Assembly: GCF_008107635.1 (NCBI RefSeq)
Contig: NZ_SDGZ01000007.1
Span: 1-34,478 of the forward strand
Direction: 5' to 3'
Origin: Weissella muntiaci
GTDB taxonomy: Bacteria; Bacillota; Bacilli; Lactobacillales; Lactobacillaceae
Length of the DNA: 34,478 nt
How positions within the stretch are numbered: position 1 is the stretch's first letter; each line of letters opens with the position of its first letter. A program made the position numbers and the translations under genes. Below are positions 1 to 7,827 of the stretch, piece by piece. The notes under the pieces were generated by a model. It saw only the letters and a program-made list of their open reading frames with translations, did no database searches and was not told the DNA's origin.

Positions 1-285
1 TTATCGGTTCCAGCATTACTGTTTCCGGTATTGTTGTCGCCGGAATTGTCTGAGCCCGTATTACTATTTCCAGTATTGTTATCACCAGAATTGTCTGAGC
101 CTGCATTACTATTTCCAGTATTGTTGTCGCCGGAGTTGTTTGAGCCCGTATTGCTGTTTCCGGTATTGCTGTCCCCCGAGTTATCCGAGCCTACATTACT
201 ATTTCCGGTATTGTTATCCCCAGAATTGTCTGAGCCCGTATTACTGTTCCCAGTATTGTTGTCACCTGAGTTATTGGAGCCACTG
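1..285 (-). repeat. 45-bp tandem repeat encoding a 15-residue Gly/Asn/Ser/Asp unit
   Basis: At least six copies recur at exact 45-base steps (for example the TTGTCTGAGCCCGTA-like core at 46, 91, 136, 181, 226 and 271 on the plus strand). Each codes for a unit like GSDNSGDNNTGNSNT. Copies differ mostly at third codon positions, so the amino-acid repeat is kept while the DNA has diverged. The array continues past the left edge. It probably forms a flexible stalk that holds the adhesive domain away from the cell wall. Confidence 0.9.
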
Positions 286-860
286 TTACTATTACCGGCG
301 TTTCCATTTTCATCTGGGGCGTATATATCGAATTCTATTGTGTCACTAATACCGACATACCAACCAATTGTAACTCGTCCCCCGCCTCCTAATGTAGTCT
401 TTACCTCAGATGCCGGGAAAGTTATAGTAACAGATTGAGTGGCCGTAGTGAAGGAAGCTGTTTGACTAGCTCCTTCGGTTCCTGTGGAAGGGTTTATTAG
501 ATATACCGGGAAGCTCACATTAAACGACCCACTGGGTATGGTAAATATTGCCTTTACTGACTTTGTTGCGTCCAAATTTCCGTTTGCATCTGTTGACCCA
601 TATAATTGAACGTGCACTACAGCGCCGATAGACATTGTGGAATCTTTTTCGCCCAAGAGAACATTACTTTGATTTGGTAATGTGGCGGCCGATGCTTGTT
701 GTGGCTGCAAGATGATATTTGCTGCTGTTCCGGCAATTGCTCCACCAATACCTAATGATATTAAGATCATTGATGAGAAAATCCATTGTTTCCCACTTTT
801 ATACATTTTAAAGTTTGATAACTTAGAATTTACGGTTCTTTTCAATTTGATGTTTTTCAT
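1..860 (-). CDS. Secreted repeat-rich surface protein with KxYKxGKxW signal (5' part; runs off left edge)
   Basis: The gene reads leftward and has no stop before base 1, so only about 286 N-terminal codons are visible. Residues 18-26 read KMYKSGKQW, the KxYKxGKxW type signal found on large surface proteins of lactobacilli, Leuconostoc and streptococci. A hydrophobic stretch (about 27-47) follows, with a likely cleavage site near the ASAA at 56-59. Residues about 60-185 form a Thr/Ser/Val-rich region that looks like a beta-sandwich adhesive domain. From about 187 the protein turns into 15-residue Gly/Asn/Ser/Asp repeats. Start: ATG at 860 has GAGG 9 bases upstream; ATG at 875, in frame, has GGAG 6 bases upstream and is equally possible. 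An adhesin or glycan-type surface protein is likely, but the binding partner cannot be told. The C-terminal anchor is outside the window. Confidence 0.8.
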   Translation of the reverse strand, partial: MKNIKLKRTVNSKLSNFKMYKSGKQWIFSSMILISLGIGGAIAGTAANIILQPQQASAATLPNQSNVLLGEKDSTMSIGAVVHVQLYGSTDANGNLDATKSVKAIFTIPSGSFNVSFPVYLINPSTGTEGASQTASFTTATQSVTITFPASEVKTTLGGGGRVTIGWYVGISDTIEFDIYAPDENGNAGNSNSGSNNSGDNNTGNSNTGSDNSGDNNTGNSNVGSDNSGDSNTGNSNTGSNNSGDNNTGNSNAGSDNSGDNNTGNSNTGSDNSGDNNTGNSNAGTD

Positions 861-911
861 TTCTCTATCCCTCATATTATTCTCCAAACGTCGAAACGAC
901 CATTCGTTCAA

Positions 912-940
912 ATTATATACATAGAAACATCACATTGCAA
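912..940 (-). promoter_or_regulatory. Sigma-A promoter of the surface protein gene
   Basis: On the minus strand TTGCAA, a 17-base spacer and a perfect TATAAT precede the gene by about 50 bases. The short leader contains an ACGA..TCGT inverted repeat around 887-905. Confidence 0.65.
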
Positions 941-1186
941 GAATATACTCGTATAATAATACTTAAATATTCATATGTTGGATTTCGCTTTTCTCTAAGC
1001 TAAAAGGATAAGCATGTTACTCAAAACCAAATGAGTCCTATTCTTTAAGTCAAACTTTATAAATAACCTGATTTATTCTCAATATTATTCTCTGTTAAGC
1101 TCACCAAATGTTGATGAAAAAAATAAACATTTAATTGAGACAGCTTTCACGTAATTATGTATGTCGCTCCTTTTATGCTAATTGCG
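941..1186. other. AT-rich intergenic DNA without recognisable gene
   Basis: No frame with a ribosome site or a familiar motif is visible on either strand. This is consistent with the decayed DNA to its right. Confidence 0.5.
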
Positions 1187-1288
1187 TTACGGTATCTCTT
1201 CGTCTTCTATGAACATTAACTTCCAGATATGGGAAACCAACTTGTAGTGTTTCCAATCTAAAACTTCGCGTGGGTACTCATTAATCAT
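1187..1288 (-). CDS. Short overlapping reading frame of 33 codons, possibly the shifted tail of a broken gene
   Basis: ATG at 1288 overlaps the end of the preceding minus-strand frame, whose stop is at 1283-1281. The product begins MINEYPREVLDWKHYKL and has a coding-like composition (Trp, His and Lys rich, no low complexity), but no good ribosome site. Read together with its neighbour, it may be the C-terminal part of the same ancestral protein, joined by a frameshift near 1285. I do not recognise the family. Confidence 0.3.
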   Translation of the reverse strand: MINEYPREVLDWKHYKLVSHIWKLMFIEDEEIP

Positions 1289-1589
1289 CTTCGTGTGACA
1301 CGACTGAATCTATATTTATAATCTTTGCGACGGGCGCTCCCTTAGGACAAGGCTCTTTGATATCTCGACTAATCAGTTTGCTTTTCCCTTTTTCTTCTGG
1401 CAAATGGTAATGAGCAAAATGTACGCCTACGCTTTGCCTTCCAATATCATCAATTATTGTGCCATTTTTAAATTCTGGCTTTCGATCTGTCGTAATCACT
1501 CCAACATAATGCTCACATTTCTAAAAAACTTTTGAAAAACGTTCACTAGTTCGCTGCTTTCCATACTTCTGATCATGTACGTCGATCAT
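1281..1589 (-). pseudogene. Unknown gene broken by one in-frame TAG stop
   Basis: One reading frame runs 102 codons from ATG 1589 (AGG 8 bases upstream) to TAA 1281, with a single TAG at 1523-1521 (codon 23). After the stop the frame reads KCEHYVGVITTDRKPEF and continues through a CPKGAP motif to SHEDD. The only downstream start, GTG at 1499, has no usable ribosome site, so the 72-codon remainder is probably not translated by itself. No family is recognised. Its position beside an IS remnant fits a decaying acquired segment. Alternatives are a sequencing error at codon 23 or real stop read-through. Confidence 0.4.
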
Positions 1590-1688
1590 TTATTGGACCT
1601 AGCAAATATAGATAATGCGATTATTCATAGTAATCAAAGGACTCATTATTAAAAAACAATATTTCTCAAAGCACTAGCTAGATAAAAT

Positions 1689-1917
1689 TCACACCAGAGT
1701 ATGAGCTGCAATGCCATGCCACTTGATAATGCATCCACTGAGAGTTTCTTCTATAATTCCCAAGGTTAATGCTCTTACAATAAAAGCTACGAATTATTTA
1801 AATAATCGAAATCTGAAATTGATGATCATATTTACAAAAATAGGCGAAGAAAGAGAAAAACTCCATGGTTTGTCACCGGTAAAATACCGGCAATTCACCA
1901 TAGAGAATACTAACTAA
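1689..1917 (+). pseudogene. IS3-family transposase (OrfB) C-terminal remnant
   Basis: The frame starting near 1689 reads SHQSMSCNAMPLDNASTESFF. This matches the conserved integrase-core segment of IS3/IS150-type OrfB (usually QSMSRKGNPLDNA..ESFF) and includes the Glu of the DDE triad in ESFF. It then meets a TAA, continues in the same frame as KSYELF, meets a second stop, and goes on as KSEIDDHIY. The final conserved block, KLHGLSPVKYRQ, lies in another frame near 1858-1893. Two stops and a frameshift in about 75 codons show that it is dead. No terminal inverted repeats were found. It marks past mobile-element activity between the surface protein and clc. Confidence 0.75.
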
Positions 1918-2275
1918 CATTATTATTATTCAACTTCTTGGATTCACATCACATCTTAAAATAAGCTAGTTCAGAGGTCGCCATTTTTTTAAGATTAATA
2001 CCCTCATACCTCTCGAATTACATCTATAACGGTTCTTCGGCCCACTCATTCGTTCAAGCCCTACGATGATGTTATTTGGATTTCAAGCACCTGAACCCAT
2101 TTACTCCAAGTACAAGCCATACGCCCGATATATCATTTTTTCTATTATTAATACAATTCAAGAATATATGAAGGCAACTCCAATAAAAAATTCTCTGGAT
2201 TTACAAAAGAACATTTTTTGAAAGAATATTCGAGGAGCAAAAAAGACCAAAATCACCAGTTAGCTCGTTTCAATG
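1918..2275. other. Intergenic DNA, no gene seen
   Basis: Short frames on both strands are interrupted by stops, and no motif is recognisable. It probably holds further decayed remains of the accessory segment, ending at the clc terminator. Confidence 0.45.
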
Positions 2276-2306
2276 TAAAAAAGCTAGGATCATCTGATTC
2301 TTAGCT
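2276..2306 (-). terminator. Rho-independent terminator of clc
   Basis: On the minus strand AGCTAAGAATC and GATCCTAGCT form a stem around a 4-base loop (one bulge), followed by TTTTTT. It lies 22 bases past the clc stop. Confidence 0.7.
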
Positions 2307-2327
2307 CACTTAATTATGATAATTTGA

Positions 2328-3860
2328 TCAACCTTTGTTCAACTCATTAAAAGTGTCCCATATTTGACTCCACTGGCTCTCATCAGTCAATAAGATCAGT
2401 TCATCCCCAGAAGCTAGGACGAAATCTCCCTTTGGCAAATAGGTTTTTCCACCACGTATAACTTGTTGAATTAGTGCTTCTTTTGAAATATCAAGTTGCC
2501 TGATCGCCTGATCGGCCAATTTGCTATGTGGCGATACAATCACCGTCATTTTTTCTAGCCTACCTTTAAACTTATCTAACTTGGTAGGAATATTCAGCTT
2601 TGCTAATAAGGACTCATATATCGGCTCACCACCCAGCAAATCAATCGTAATATACGCAACCAAGGCCACTAATGCCATCGGTACCAAATGATTCATCGTT
2701 CCAACCATTTCTGCAATCAAAATTATTGCTGTAAAAGGAGCCTTTGAAATGCTAGCAAAATAACCAACCATCCCTAACACCACCATATTGGACAATTCAT
2801 CGCTAGGTATTAAACCCAACTGGATGAAGATTGTCCCAAAAACTGCGCCAATCACTGCACCCAAAGTCAAGATTGGCAAAAAAATTCCTCCCGGAACGCC
2901 AGATCCAAAAGCGACTGCCGATAAAACAAACCGCAGTAACAGAATCAATAACAGAATCAATACGGTCTGCTTGCCGATCGCGAGGTTAGCAATCAAGCCG
3001 GATCCACCGCCCAACAATTTAGGCCAATAGACACCAATCGGCAGGATTGTAATAAAAACAAAAAAGAAATGATATTGGCGTGGGAGCCACCAAAAAAACT
3101 TGTATAATTTATCCGCCCTCAATGTAGTCCATTGATATACATAACCCAATATTCCCAATCCAATTCCAACTAAAATAATTAGCGGATATGTACCTAATGA
3201 AAGTTGATGATTTATTGAAATTGATAGAACTGGGCGCAAGCCAAATACATAACTACTGACTATGTCAGAAAAGATTGCACTTGTTAAAGTTCCTAACCAT
3301 ACTAACAGCGAAAAAGATCGATAGACCTCCTCAAGAATAAATAACGACCCGGCCAAAGGCGCGCCAAACGCCGCCGAAAGACCCGCGGCTGATCCCATTG
3401 CAATCAACAGCCTTTTTTCATTTCTATCATGCTTTCTTAGAGTAGCGAATATCTCGCCAACTGCAGCTCCCAGCTGCACCGAAGGCCCTTCACGCCCCAA
3501 AAATGCACCAGACCCAATCGTAATTAATCCCGCTACATATTTACGCCAAAAAATTGAAAAAGGATTCACATCTAATTTCCCAGCTAGTTCTGCCTCAACC
3601 TGAGGAATTCCTGAACCATTCACATTTTTATCACCCTTGATGATTTTACCAACTACAACTGTCAAGACTACAAATATAAGGAGCATAAGTAACAAACTAG
3701 TGAAATTATTTATATGGTCATATGCAACCAACCATGTTCTCAAGGCAAGTTCAACCAGCCATCTAAAAGAACTAACAACCGCACCAACAAGCATTCCCAC
3801 GATGATTGCTCTGATAATCGTTTTTTGACGGGCATTATCAACTTTCATAAATGATAACAT
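2328..3860 (-). CDS. clcA: ClC-family chloride/proton antiporter with C-terminal RCK_C domain
   Basis: An integral membrane protein of 510 residues that exchanges chloride (or another halide) for protons. The ClC signatures are all present: GSGIPQ at 82-87 (anion-coordinating Ser), GREGPSVQ at 122-129 with the gating Glu at 124, FILEEVY at 175-180 whose second Glu corresponds to the proton Glu of E. coli ClC, GVPGGIFLP, and the helix-R Tyr in PIYESLL. Both glutamates imply an antiporter rather than a channel. Residues about 438-500 resemble a TrkA-C/RCK_C regulatory domain, common in Gram-positive ClCs. Start: ATG 3860 has GGAGG 11 bases upstream, while ATG 3878 lies on the ribosome site itself. 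It stands alone between its own promoter and terminator. Likely roles are acid tolerance or halide balance. Confidence 0.88.
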   Translation of the reverse strand: MLSFMKVDNARQKTIIRAIIVGMLVGAVVSSFRWLVELALRTWLVAYDHINNFTSLLLMLLIFVVLTVVVGKIIKGDKNVNGSGIPQVEAELAGKLDVNPFSIFWRKYVAGLITIGSGAFLGREGPSVQLGAAVGEIFATLRKHDRNEKRLLIAMGSAAGLSAAFGAPLAGSLFILEEVYRSFSLLVWLGTLTSAIFSDIVSSYVFGLRPVLSISINHQLSLGTYPLIILVGIGLGILGYVYQWTTLRADKLYKFFWWLPRQYHFFFVFITILPIGVYWPKLLGGGSGLIANLAIGKQTVLILLLILLLRFVLSAVAFGSGVPGGIFLPILTLGAVIGAVFGTIFIQLGLIPSDELSNMVVLGMVGYFASISKAPFTAIILIAEMVGTMNHLVPMALVALVAYITIDLLGGEPIYESLLAKLNIPTKLDKFKGRLEKMTVIVSPHSKLADQAIRQLDISKEALIQQVIRGGKTYLPKGDFVLASGDELILLTDESQWSQIWDTFNELNKG

Positions 3861-3910
3861 TCTCCCAATTCCCTCCATTGTTAAACAAGCATTTCGCTCA
3901 TCTAAACCTT

Positions 3911-3939
3911 AATATAACTGTATTTCATTCTATTCTAAA
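3911..3939 (-). promoter_or_regulatory. Likely sigma-A promoter of clc
   Basis: TTTAGA, 17 bases, TATATT on the minus strand, about 50 bases upstream of the chosen start. Confidence 0.5.
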
Positions 3940-3978
3940 AATATGAGGGTGTAAAATCGAAGTTTACTGCCAACTTAC

Positions 3979-4013
3979 TTAAAAAAGGTCAAGCACATTG
4001 TCTGCTTGACCTT
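3979..4013 (-). terminator. Rho-independent terminator after the tautomerase/hydrolase pair
   Basis: A perfect 11-bp stem (AAGGTCAAGCA with TGCTTGACCTT) and a 7-base loop are followed by TTTTTT on the minus strand, 12 bases past the hydrolase stop. Confidence 0.85.
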
Positions 4014-4025
4014 CAATATTATTAG

Positions 4026-4883
4026 CTAATATTCAAACATCTGGATAATTTGTGCAGCAACTACCTCAGCATGTGTTTCTAAAGCAAAATGACCTGCATC
4101 AATTAACACAACCTTGGCGTTTGGTAGGTCATCTAAAAAGGCCTCCGCGCCAGCCGGAATAAATGATTGATCATTTTCTCCCCAAATTGCCAATAACTTC
4201 GGTTGATACTGTCGAAAATACTTTTGAAAAACCGGATAATTGGCAACATTATCTTGATAGTCAAAAATCAAATCTAGTTGATGATCGGCATACGCCTTTT
4301 TTGAGGTGTAAGCAATATCCAATGTATAACCATCTGGAGAAACATGCTCCTTTTGAGAACCTTGTAGATACTGATTAATAATCACCTCCGGCGAGAAGGC
4401 ATTACGATACTGCACCCGCTTCTCCTCAGTCGGATTATGCCAAAACTCCGCACGTTCAGCCCATTTAGGACCGAGACCTGCTTGATAAGCATTCCCGTTC
4501 TGGCTCACAATCCCTTTAATCCAATCTGGATGCCTGCTTGCAATTCGAAAGCCAATTGGTGCACCATAATCAAACACATACATGTAAAAAGAGTCTAACT
4601 TGAGCCTCTTCAAGAAATTTTCCGTGTACTTCGTCAAATTTTCAAAGGTGAAAGTAAAATTGTCTGGCGTCACTGTTTGCCCAAAACCTGGAAAATCTGG
4701 TGCGATTACATGGTAATCTTTCATTAACAAAGGTATTAAATCGCGGAACATGTGACTAGCACTTGGAAAACCATGCAATAAAAGCATCGTTGGTTTATCT
4801 ACGTCACCCGCTTCACGATAAAACAGCTCAACGCCATCTATATCCACCGTTTTAAAATGCATCCTGTTAATCTCATCTTCCAT
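4026..4883 (-). CDS. Alpha/beta hydrolase with Asp nucleophile (epoxide hydrolase / haloalkane dehalogenase type)
   Basis: A soluble alpha/beta-fold enzyme of about 285 residues. The oxyanion motif HGFP is at 37-40. The nucleophile elbow reads VFDYGAPIG with Asp105 where esterases have Ser. The acid is probably Asp238 in GENDQ and the base His265 in DAGHF. An Asp nucleophile is the hallmark of epoxide hydrolases and haloalkane or fluoroacetate dehalogenases, which work through a covalent ester. The substrate cannot be predicted. The start is uncertain. GTG 4928 lies within the end of the upstream tautomerase, ATG 4883 and ATG 4862 are both in frame, and neither has a strong ribosome site, so translation may be coupled to the tautomerase. 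The two genes share one promoter and terminator. Confidence 0.8.
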   Translation of the reverse strand: MEDEINRMHFKTVDIDGVELFYREAGDVDKPTMLLLHGFPSASHMFRDLIPLLMKDYHVIAPDFPGFGQTVTPDNFTFTFENLTKYTENFLKRLKLDSFYMYVFDYGAPIGFRIASRHPDWIKGIVSQNGNAYQAGLGPKWAERAEFWHNPTEEKRVQYRNAFSPEVIINQYLQGSQKEHVSPDGYTLDIAYTSKKAYADHQLDLIFDYQDNVANYPVFQKYFRQYQPKLLAIWGENDQSFIPAGAEAFLDDLPNAKVVLIDAGHFALETHAEVVAAQIIQMFEY

Positions 4884-4917
4884 AAGTGAATACCCATTAA
4901 AATCCCCACCTAGTCGG

Positions 4918-5307
4918 CTACAAATCACCGTTCAGAAACTGCGCTTCACCGTTTCCAAAACTCCAATCATCATCGTTATTCGGAACAAGGCTAAATACTA
5001 CGTCCTCTTTCCGAATACCTAATTCTTTATTCAAGCGCTCAACCAACGTCTCATAAAAAGCTAACTTCGCTCGGGTCGATCGCGGACGGGTTACCAGGTT
5101 AAAGAACACAACGTCCTTAGTCCGCCCAATCCCTAATCCCGTATCAAGAATCTGCATTTCAAATGGCTCGTGCTGTGTCAAAATTTGATAGCGATCTCCT
5201 TGTGGTGTTGCAAATTTATCAACTTGTACCTCGTAAGCAATATCAAGCATCGTCTTCAGATACTTTTCATCATGACCCTTTACTACATCAATTCTCATCA
5301 GTGGCAT
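4918..5307 (-). CDS. Tautomerase-superfamily protein
   Basis: 129 residues beginning MPLMRIDVVKG. After Met removal the N-terminal Pro would be the catalytic base of the 4-oxalocrotonate tautomerase superfamily. The length, the internal DRYQILTQH, the RSTRAKLAFYETLVERL helix and the C-terminal DWSFGNGEAQFLNGDL match the double-length Tautomerase_2 type rather than the 60-residue monomers. The physiological substrate is unknown. Related enzymes act on enols or halogenated acrylates. The start is well supported: GGAGG lies 8 bases before ATG 5307. It is the first gene of a two-gene unit with the Asp-type hydrolase. Confidence 0.85.
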   Translation of the reverse strand: MPLMRIDVVKGHDEKYLKTMLDIAYEVQVDKFATPQGDRYQILTQHEPFEMQILDTGLGIGRTKDVVFFNLVTRPRSTRAKLAFYETLVERLNKELGIRKEDVVFSLVPNNDDDWSFGNGEAQFLNGDL

Positions 5308-5334
5308 ATTAACATCCTCCGTTTTCTACCCATT

Positions 5335-5361
5335 ATTATAGCAGGTGGCTTTCCTAGACAA
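5335..5361 (-). promoter_or_regulatory. Extended -10 promoter of the tautomerase gene
   Basis: TGCTATAAT with an upstream TTGTCT at a short 15-base spacing on the minus strand, about 25 bases from the start. The extended TG element compensates for the spacing. Confidence 0.5.
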
Positions 5362-5460
5362 TGATTATAAGCCTAATAGCGCAACAATTATGTCACAAAA
5401 CACAATCACTCCATCTGCCACTTCACACTTCAACTCATTTTTGCCTGCCCAGAAAAATAA

Positions 5461-6075
5461 CTATTCAATAAAAACCGATCCTTCATCAAGTGATTCAAGC
5501 TCTATCAACTGTTCTCTTGTCGTTCGTTGCTTAGAAAGCTCTGGCAAATCATCGATTGAAAAATACTTAGCTTGCTTAGTCTCAATATTTTTCTTAAATG
5601 AACCACTTTGTATCTTAGCGACAAAGAATATTTTATAATATTGTGCTAACTGAGGAATATCACGTCGCTTGTCAGTATCAAATATCCCAAGCAACCGTTC
5701 AATTTGAACAATCAATCCCGTTTCCTCATAAGTTTCACGTAAAGCATTTTCAACTGGCGACGCCCCAATCTCAGCAAAGCCACCTGGCAAGGACCACTCT
5801 CCGGTTCGTCTATCCTGCACAAATAGTATTTCACCTGCTTCATTCTTGATCAGAATTCGTACATCCACTTTTGGTGTAATATAGCCAGCGTCCTCCGTAA
5901 AACCTGCTTGAAGTGCTTGCCCATGCTCTGGAACTCCATCGGTTAGAATATCAGTTGCGATTTTAACAATTTCAGCTAATCGTTCCTGATCAAATGGGTC
6001 CTTAGAATAGTTGGCACTTGTCTTGGCTAAAACCAATATCCGCCTAATTTGCTTTAAAAGGTCAACATTATTCAT
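5461..6075 (-). CDS. Nudix hydrolase with N-terminal helical domain
   Basis: 204 residues. Residues 1-60 are a helical N-terminal region of the kind fused to many Gram-positive Nudix enzymes (NUDIX_N). The Nudix fold follows, with a complete box GGF..E.......RETYEETGL at about 98-121 holding the metal-binding glutamates. Such proteins hydrolyse nucleoside diphosphate derivatives; ADP-ribose and sugar nucleotides are common substrates, but specificity cannot be read from the box. The start at ATG 6075 has GGAGG 6 bases upstream, whereas the longer frame to 6123 has none. It lies just beyond the cit operon terminator and is probably expressed on its own. Confidence 0.85.
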   Translation of the reverse strand: MNNVDLLKQIRRILVLAKTSANYSKDPFDQERLAEIVKIATDILTDGVPEHGQALQAGFTEDAGYITPKVDVRILIKNEAGEILFVQDRRTGEWSLPGGFAEIGASPVENALRETYEETGLIVQIERLLGIFDTDKRRDIPQLAQYYKIFFVAKIQSGSFKKNIETKQAKYFSIDDLPELSKQRTTREQLIELESLDEGSVFIE

Positions 6076-6143
6076 AGTGCACCTCCTACATCGTTGTACA
6101 TCCAGTATAAAGGACAGCAACAATCTGCGGACTTATTTGGCTC

Positions 6144-6180
6144 AAAAAAGCTGCAAAAATTCAGTAAGCATTTTTGCAGT
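6144..6180 (-). terminator. Rho-independent terminator of the cit operon
   Basis: CTGCAAAAA and TTTTTGCAG form a 9-bp stem with an 11-base loop, followed by TTTTTT on the minus strand. It begins right after the stop of the last operon gene. Confidence 0.75.
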
Positions 6181-6183
6181 AAA

Positions 6184-6975
6184 TTAAAGCTTTTGCAACC
6201 AAGTTCTGAGCACCTCATTAAATTCTTGATTAGCTTCTAGATGCGGTAGGTGACCCACGTCATCGAAAATAAATTGCTCTCCATAACCATCACGTACATG
6301 TTCTTTGCAAAATGTACTATGTTCCGGCGACCAAATTGGGGACTTCGCACCCGCTAAAAACAGCTGTGGAATTTGAATATAACCCAACACGTCACGCCAA
6401 TCTTGGCGTAAGTTATCAAGCATTAATGGTTCATTCTTCACAAAGTCAAAGGGATAATCTCGCTCTGCTCGCCTAAGCTTTTCATGCAAGTCTGCATTGA
6501 TTTTACCAACTGTATATTTCAAGCTAGCAATTCGGTTTACATCCATTAATAATTTATCATTGGTTATATGCAGCGCGCCAAACTCCCAATCGGCATCATC
6601 TAATCCATAAGGCGATTGGTCGATACTCACACTACCTCGAACATTCTTTGTTCCGAATAAAGAAAGATAAGACCAAATAACAGCAGCTCCCATGGAACTA
6701 CCGATCAATACTACATTAGTTAACTGCAATTTCTCAATCAAGTTATCCAAATCAAGGCTTAATCTGGCTACCCGTAAACCACGGCTTGTTCGTGCCGAAC
6801 GACCATGGTTTCGATAATCCATCGTGATCGTTCGATAACCAAGTTCACGAAAAAAAACTTGTTGTTGTTCCCATTCGATCAAATTGCCACCAAAACCACT
6901 CAAAAAAATTAAAGGCATCCCCTGCCCAACGTCTTCATAATTGATCCGAATACCATCATTTGTCTTAAAAAACAT
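6184..6975 (-). CDS. Alpha/beta hydrolase at the end of the cit operon
   Basis: 263 residues, cytoplasmic alpha/beta fold. The nucleophile elbow GSSMG at 92-96 gives Ser94, with the His base at 242 in DDVGHLPHLE. The usual acid loop reads AGAKSPIW and lacks an obvious Asp, so the third triad member is unclear. The stop of citG and this start share one base (TGATG), and GAGGGGG lies 7 bases upstream, so it is clearly the seventh gene of the citrate lyase operon. No citrate-lyase role is known to me for such an enzyme. Thioesterase or esterase activity on a by-product of the pathway is only a guess. The annotated start is ATG 6975; a TTG lies directly before it. Confidence 0.82.
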   Translation of the reverse strand: MFFKTNDGIRINYEDVGQGMPLIFLSGFGGNLIEWEQQQVFFRELGYRTITMDYRNHGRSARTSRGLRVARLSLDLDNLIEKLQLTNVVLIGSSMGAAVIWSYLSLFGTKNVRGSVSIDQSPYGLDDADWEFGALHITNDKLLMDVNRIASLKYTVGKINADLHEKLRRAERDYPFDFVKNEPLMLDNLRQDWRDVLGYIQIPQLFLAGAKSPIWSPEHSTFCKEHVRDGYGEQFIFDDVGHLPHLEANQEFNEVLRTWLQKL

Positions 6976-7826
6976 CAAAGCACCCCCTCAAGGAGGGCTA
7001 AAAAGATTGTCAGAATCAGCAAATCAGCCGATCCGCCTAAGCTCAAATTCCGATCAATAAATGTCTGATCCAGTTCTTCTAAAAACTTCATTCCAGCGTT
7101 TGTCTTACTCCCACCGAGCATAAAATACTGATCAATCTGCGGTTTAAGCCAAGCAACAATTTCTGGCGTACCTGCTCGCTTAATCAGATTCGAATCCTGT
7201 GTTCCACTCGCAATGAATAAAAGCGTATCTAGTAAACGTTGATTCCGAGTACCAACCGTATTCTTTAGGAAGGGCAAGCCGATTTCAGCAACCGTGGGGA
7301 AACCGGCCTCGGCCTCACCGCGAATTCCGGTTTTTCCAAATTTGAGAAACTGACGTTCGCCAGCTGTTTGTAAACCTGCTTCTTTAGCATTTAAATTGGC
7401 AAAATCAGCACTGGTTAAATTAATCAGCATACCTTTGACCGTAGCTAGGATTCCTAGCGTACTCTGCCGATGATAACGATGCTCATAGCCAGTCGCCGCA
7501 AGTAAAATTCCCAAAGAGAAGATGGCCCCTTTGTGTGTATTCACACCTTCAGTGGCCTCAAACATGGTTTGCTCGGCGTCTTTTCCAGCTTCTCTTAGTA
7601 TTTGAAAGATTAATGGTAAATCTTGCGTATCAGCTTCGAAACCAATTTGATAAGCTTGTTCAAAATATGGTTGCAAACTGACTGCACTATCAATAAATGT
7701 ATATACATCCATATCTTGATGTGCTCCTTGACTCACAGGGTCAACCAATCCTGGTTTCGGATTGACTGTCACCTCATATAAAACGGCTCTAAGGGCCTTT
7801 TGAACTGTTGGTGTCATTCTTTCCAT
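6975..7826 (-). CDS. citG: Triphosphoribosyl-dephospho-CoA synthase (CitG)
   Basis: 283 residues. CitG joins ATP and dephospho-CoA, releasing adenine, to make the precursor of the citrate lyase prosthetic group. The family signature NPKPGLVDPVSQGAHQDMD lies near the N-terminus, followed by the conserved THKGAIFSLG and a C-terminal LGGSADLL. The start at ATG 7826 has GGAG 6 bases upstream and sits one base past the citX stop; an in-frame TTG at 7838 is less likely. citX and citG are separate genes here, as in Lactococcus and Oenococcus, and not fused as in some enterobacteria and lactobacilli. Confidence 0.93.
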   Translation of the reverse strand: MERMTPTVQKALRAVLYEVTVNPKPGLVDPVSQGAHQDMDVYTFIDSAVSLQPYFEQAYQIGFEADTQDLPLIFQILREAGKDAEQTMFEATEGVNTHKGAIFSLGILLAATGYEHRYHRQSTLGILATVKGMLINLTSADFANLNAKEAGLQTAGERQFLKFGKTGIRGEAEAGFPTVAEIGLPFLKNTVGTRNQRLLDTLLFIASGTQDSNLIKRAGTPEIVAWLKPQIDQYFMLGGSKTNAGMKFLEELDQTFIDRNLSLGGSADLLILTIFLALLEGVL

Positions 7827-7827
7827 A

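Noticed and set aside
1-300. CRISPR array
   Set aside because: The 45-base repeats are contiguous without spacers and translate into a periodic protein in one frame.
31-438. Plus-strand open frame of 135 codons with Leu/Pro repeats
   Set aside because: It is the reverse-strand shadow of the 45-bp repeats of the minus-strand surface protein, which has a signal peptide, promoter and ribosome site.
4163-4378. Plus-strand frame opposite the Asp-type hydrolase
   Set aside because: It is the shadow of a well-supported minus-strand gene and has no ribosome site.
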